31,147 nucleotides of DNA from Microbacterium sp. (lineage in GTDB: Bacteria; Actinomycetota; Actinomycetes; Actinomycetales; Microbacteriaceae). Under the pieces are notes generated by a model, which saw only the letters and a program-made list of their open reading frames with translations, was not told where the DNA came from and did not search any database. Of the stretch, positions 30,676 to 31,147 are shown in pieces. The first letter of the stretch is position 1. The number at the start of each line of letters is the position of its first letter. Both the position numbers and the translations under genes were made by a program. The stretch is taken from NCBI RefSeq assembly GCF_003248605.1, contig NZ_QFPF01000019.1:1-31147 (forward strand). The letters are read 5' to 3'.

Positions 30676-31147
30676 GCGCCGTGCCGGTCACGATCGGCGT
30701 ACGGATGCCGGGGCCCGCGGCTGTGGACGCTCAGGCCCCCGGCTCACCCCTCATCGACACGCACGGCCGGGTCCACCGCGACCTGCGCATCTCGCTGACC
30801 GATCGATGCTCCCTGCGCTGCACCTACTGCATGCCCGAACAGGGCAACGAGTGGCTCGCACGCACGAGCATCCTGGGTCTCGACGAGATCGAGCGCGTCG
30901 CGAGAGTGGCCGCAGCATCCGGGATCACCACCTTCCGGCTCACGGGTGGCGAGCCGCTCCTGCGCACCGACATCGTCGAGGTGGTGCGTCGCCTGGCCGC
31001 CGTCTCGGGCCCGGACGGACCCGTGCAGATCGCGATGACGACCAACGGCATCCGTCTGCCCGAGGTGCTGCCGCAGCTGATCGACGCGGGCCTGTCGCGG
31101 CTGAACATCAGCGTCGACACGCTTCGACGCGATCGCTTCCGCGACCT
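30672..31147 (+). CDS. moaA: GTP 3',8-cyclase MoaA, N-terminal part
   Basis: MoaA is the radical-SAM enzyme that, with MoaC, starts Moco synthesis from GTP. The radical-SAM cysteines are CSLRCTYC (C46, C50, C53 from the GTG at 30672), after RDLRISLTDR. Next come FRLTGGEPLLR, the SAM-binding GGE motif, and AMTTNGI. The gene is cut by the window end after NISVDTLRRDRFRD, so the C-terminal cluster and the GG end are not seen. In-frame alternative starts are 30681 (GTG), 30705 (ATG) and 30723 (GTG). The GTG at 30672 is preferred because it overlaps the stop of a leaderless 13-codon ORF. moaA is divergent from cydA and about 12 kb from moaC. Confidence 0.92.
   Translation, partial: MSAVPVTIGVRMPGPAAVDAQAPGSPLIDTHGRVHRDLRISLTDRCSLRCTYCMPEQGNEWLARTSILGLDEIERVARVAAASGITTFRLTGGEPLLRTDIVEVVRRLAAVSGPDGPVQIAMTTNGIRLPEVLPQLIDAGLSRLNISVDTLRRDRFRD

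Noticed and set aside
1..31147. tRNA genes, insertion sequences or integrase-type islands
   Set aside because: No tRNA cloverleaf, transposase or integrase motif was noticed, and base composition is uniform apart from the short repeats listed.

Overview
The window is about 31 kb of very G+C-rich DNA (roughly 70%) that is almost completely coding. Codons end in G or C, GTG starts are common, and neighbouring genes overlap by ATGA, GTGA or TGATG. Many genes appear to be leaderless, with a TANNNT box 6-7 bases before the start codon. These traits and the protein families (MsiK-type sugar ABC operon without its own ATPase, CtpE-like P-type ATPase, DUF3105/DUF305 pair, MobA-DUF6457 fusion, cydABDC) point to an actinobacterium, most likely Microbacteriaceae and Microbacterium-like. 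The genus is inferred from general resemblance and was not tested.

Left part (1-11 kb), general transport and envelope genes. It opens with the 3' end of a sugar (alpha-glucoside-type) ABC binding protein whose frame is broken near 335-342. A strong 13-bp hairpin and two permease genes follow. Next are a CtpE-like cation P-type ATPase, a convergent DUF3105-DUF305 pair, a Bcr/CflA-type MFS exporter with a 20-bp perfect palindrome at its promoter, and a PAP2 phosphatase overlapping a HerA-like (DUF853) ATPase gene.

Middle part (11-24.6 kb), a molybdenum cofactor island. A YdeP-type molybdopterin oxidoreductase, an NAD(P)-binding DUF2867 protein, mogA and moaE are read rightward. The converging leftward operon is moeZ-moeA-moaC-mobA(DUF6457)-moaD. 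Divergent from moeZ is a HTH-TOBE molybdate-sensing protein with modA-modB-modC and a GNAT acetyltransferase. Together they cover molybdate uptake, most steps of Mo-cofactor synthesis, and one consumer enzyme.

Right part (24.6-31.1 kb). A leftward cydABDC operon encodes cytochrome bd quinol oxidase and its CydDC exporter. Divergent from cydA lies moaA, cut by the window end, which completes the early Moco pathway; the cyd operon therefore separates moaA from the other moa genes. The cydA promoter carries a 15-bp palindrome of GntR/FadR type. moaA is preceded by a possible leaderless 13-codon ORF whose stop overlaps the moaA start.

No tRNA, rRNA, CRISPR array or insertion sequence was seen. 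The unexplained structure lies in intergenic DNA: a nested inverted repeat (11004-11089), a 24-bp-arm hairpin (13664-13734), a perfect 78-bp direct repeat between two divergent leaderless promoters (20472-20664), and several palindromes at promoters.
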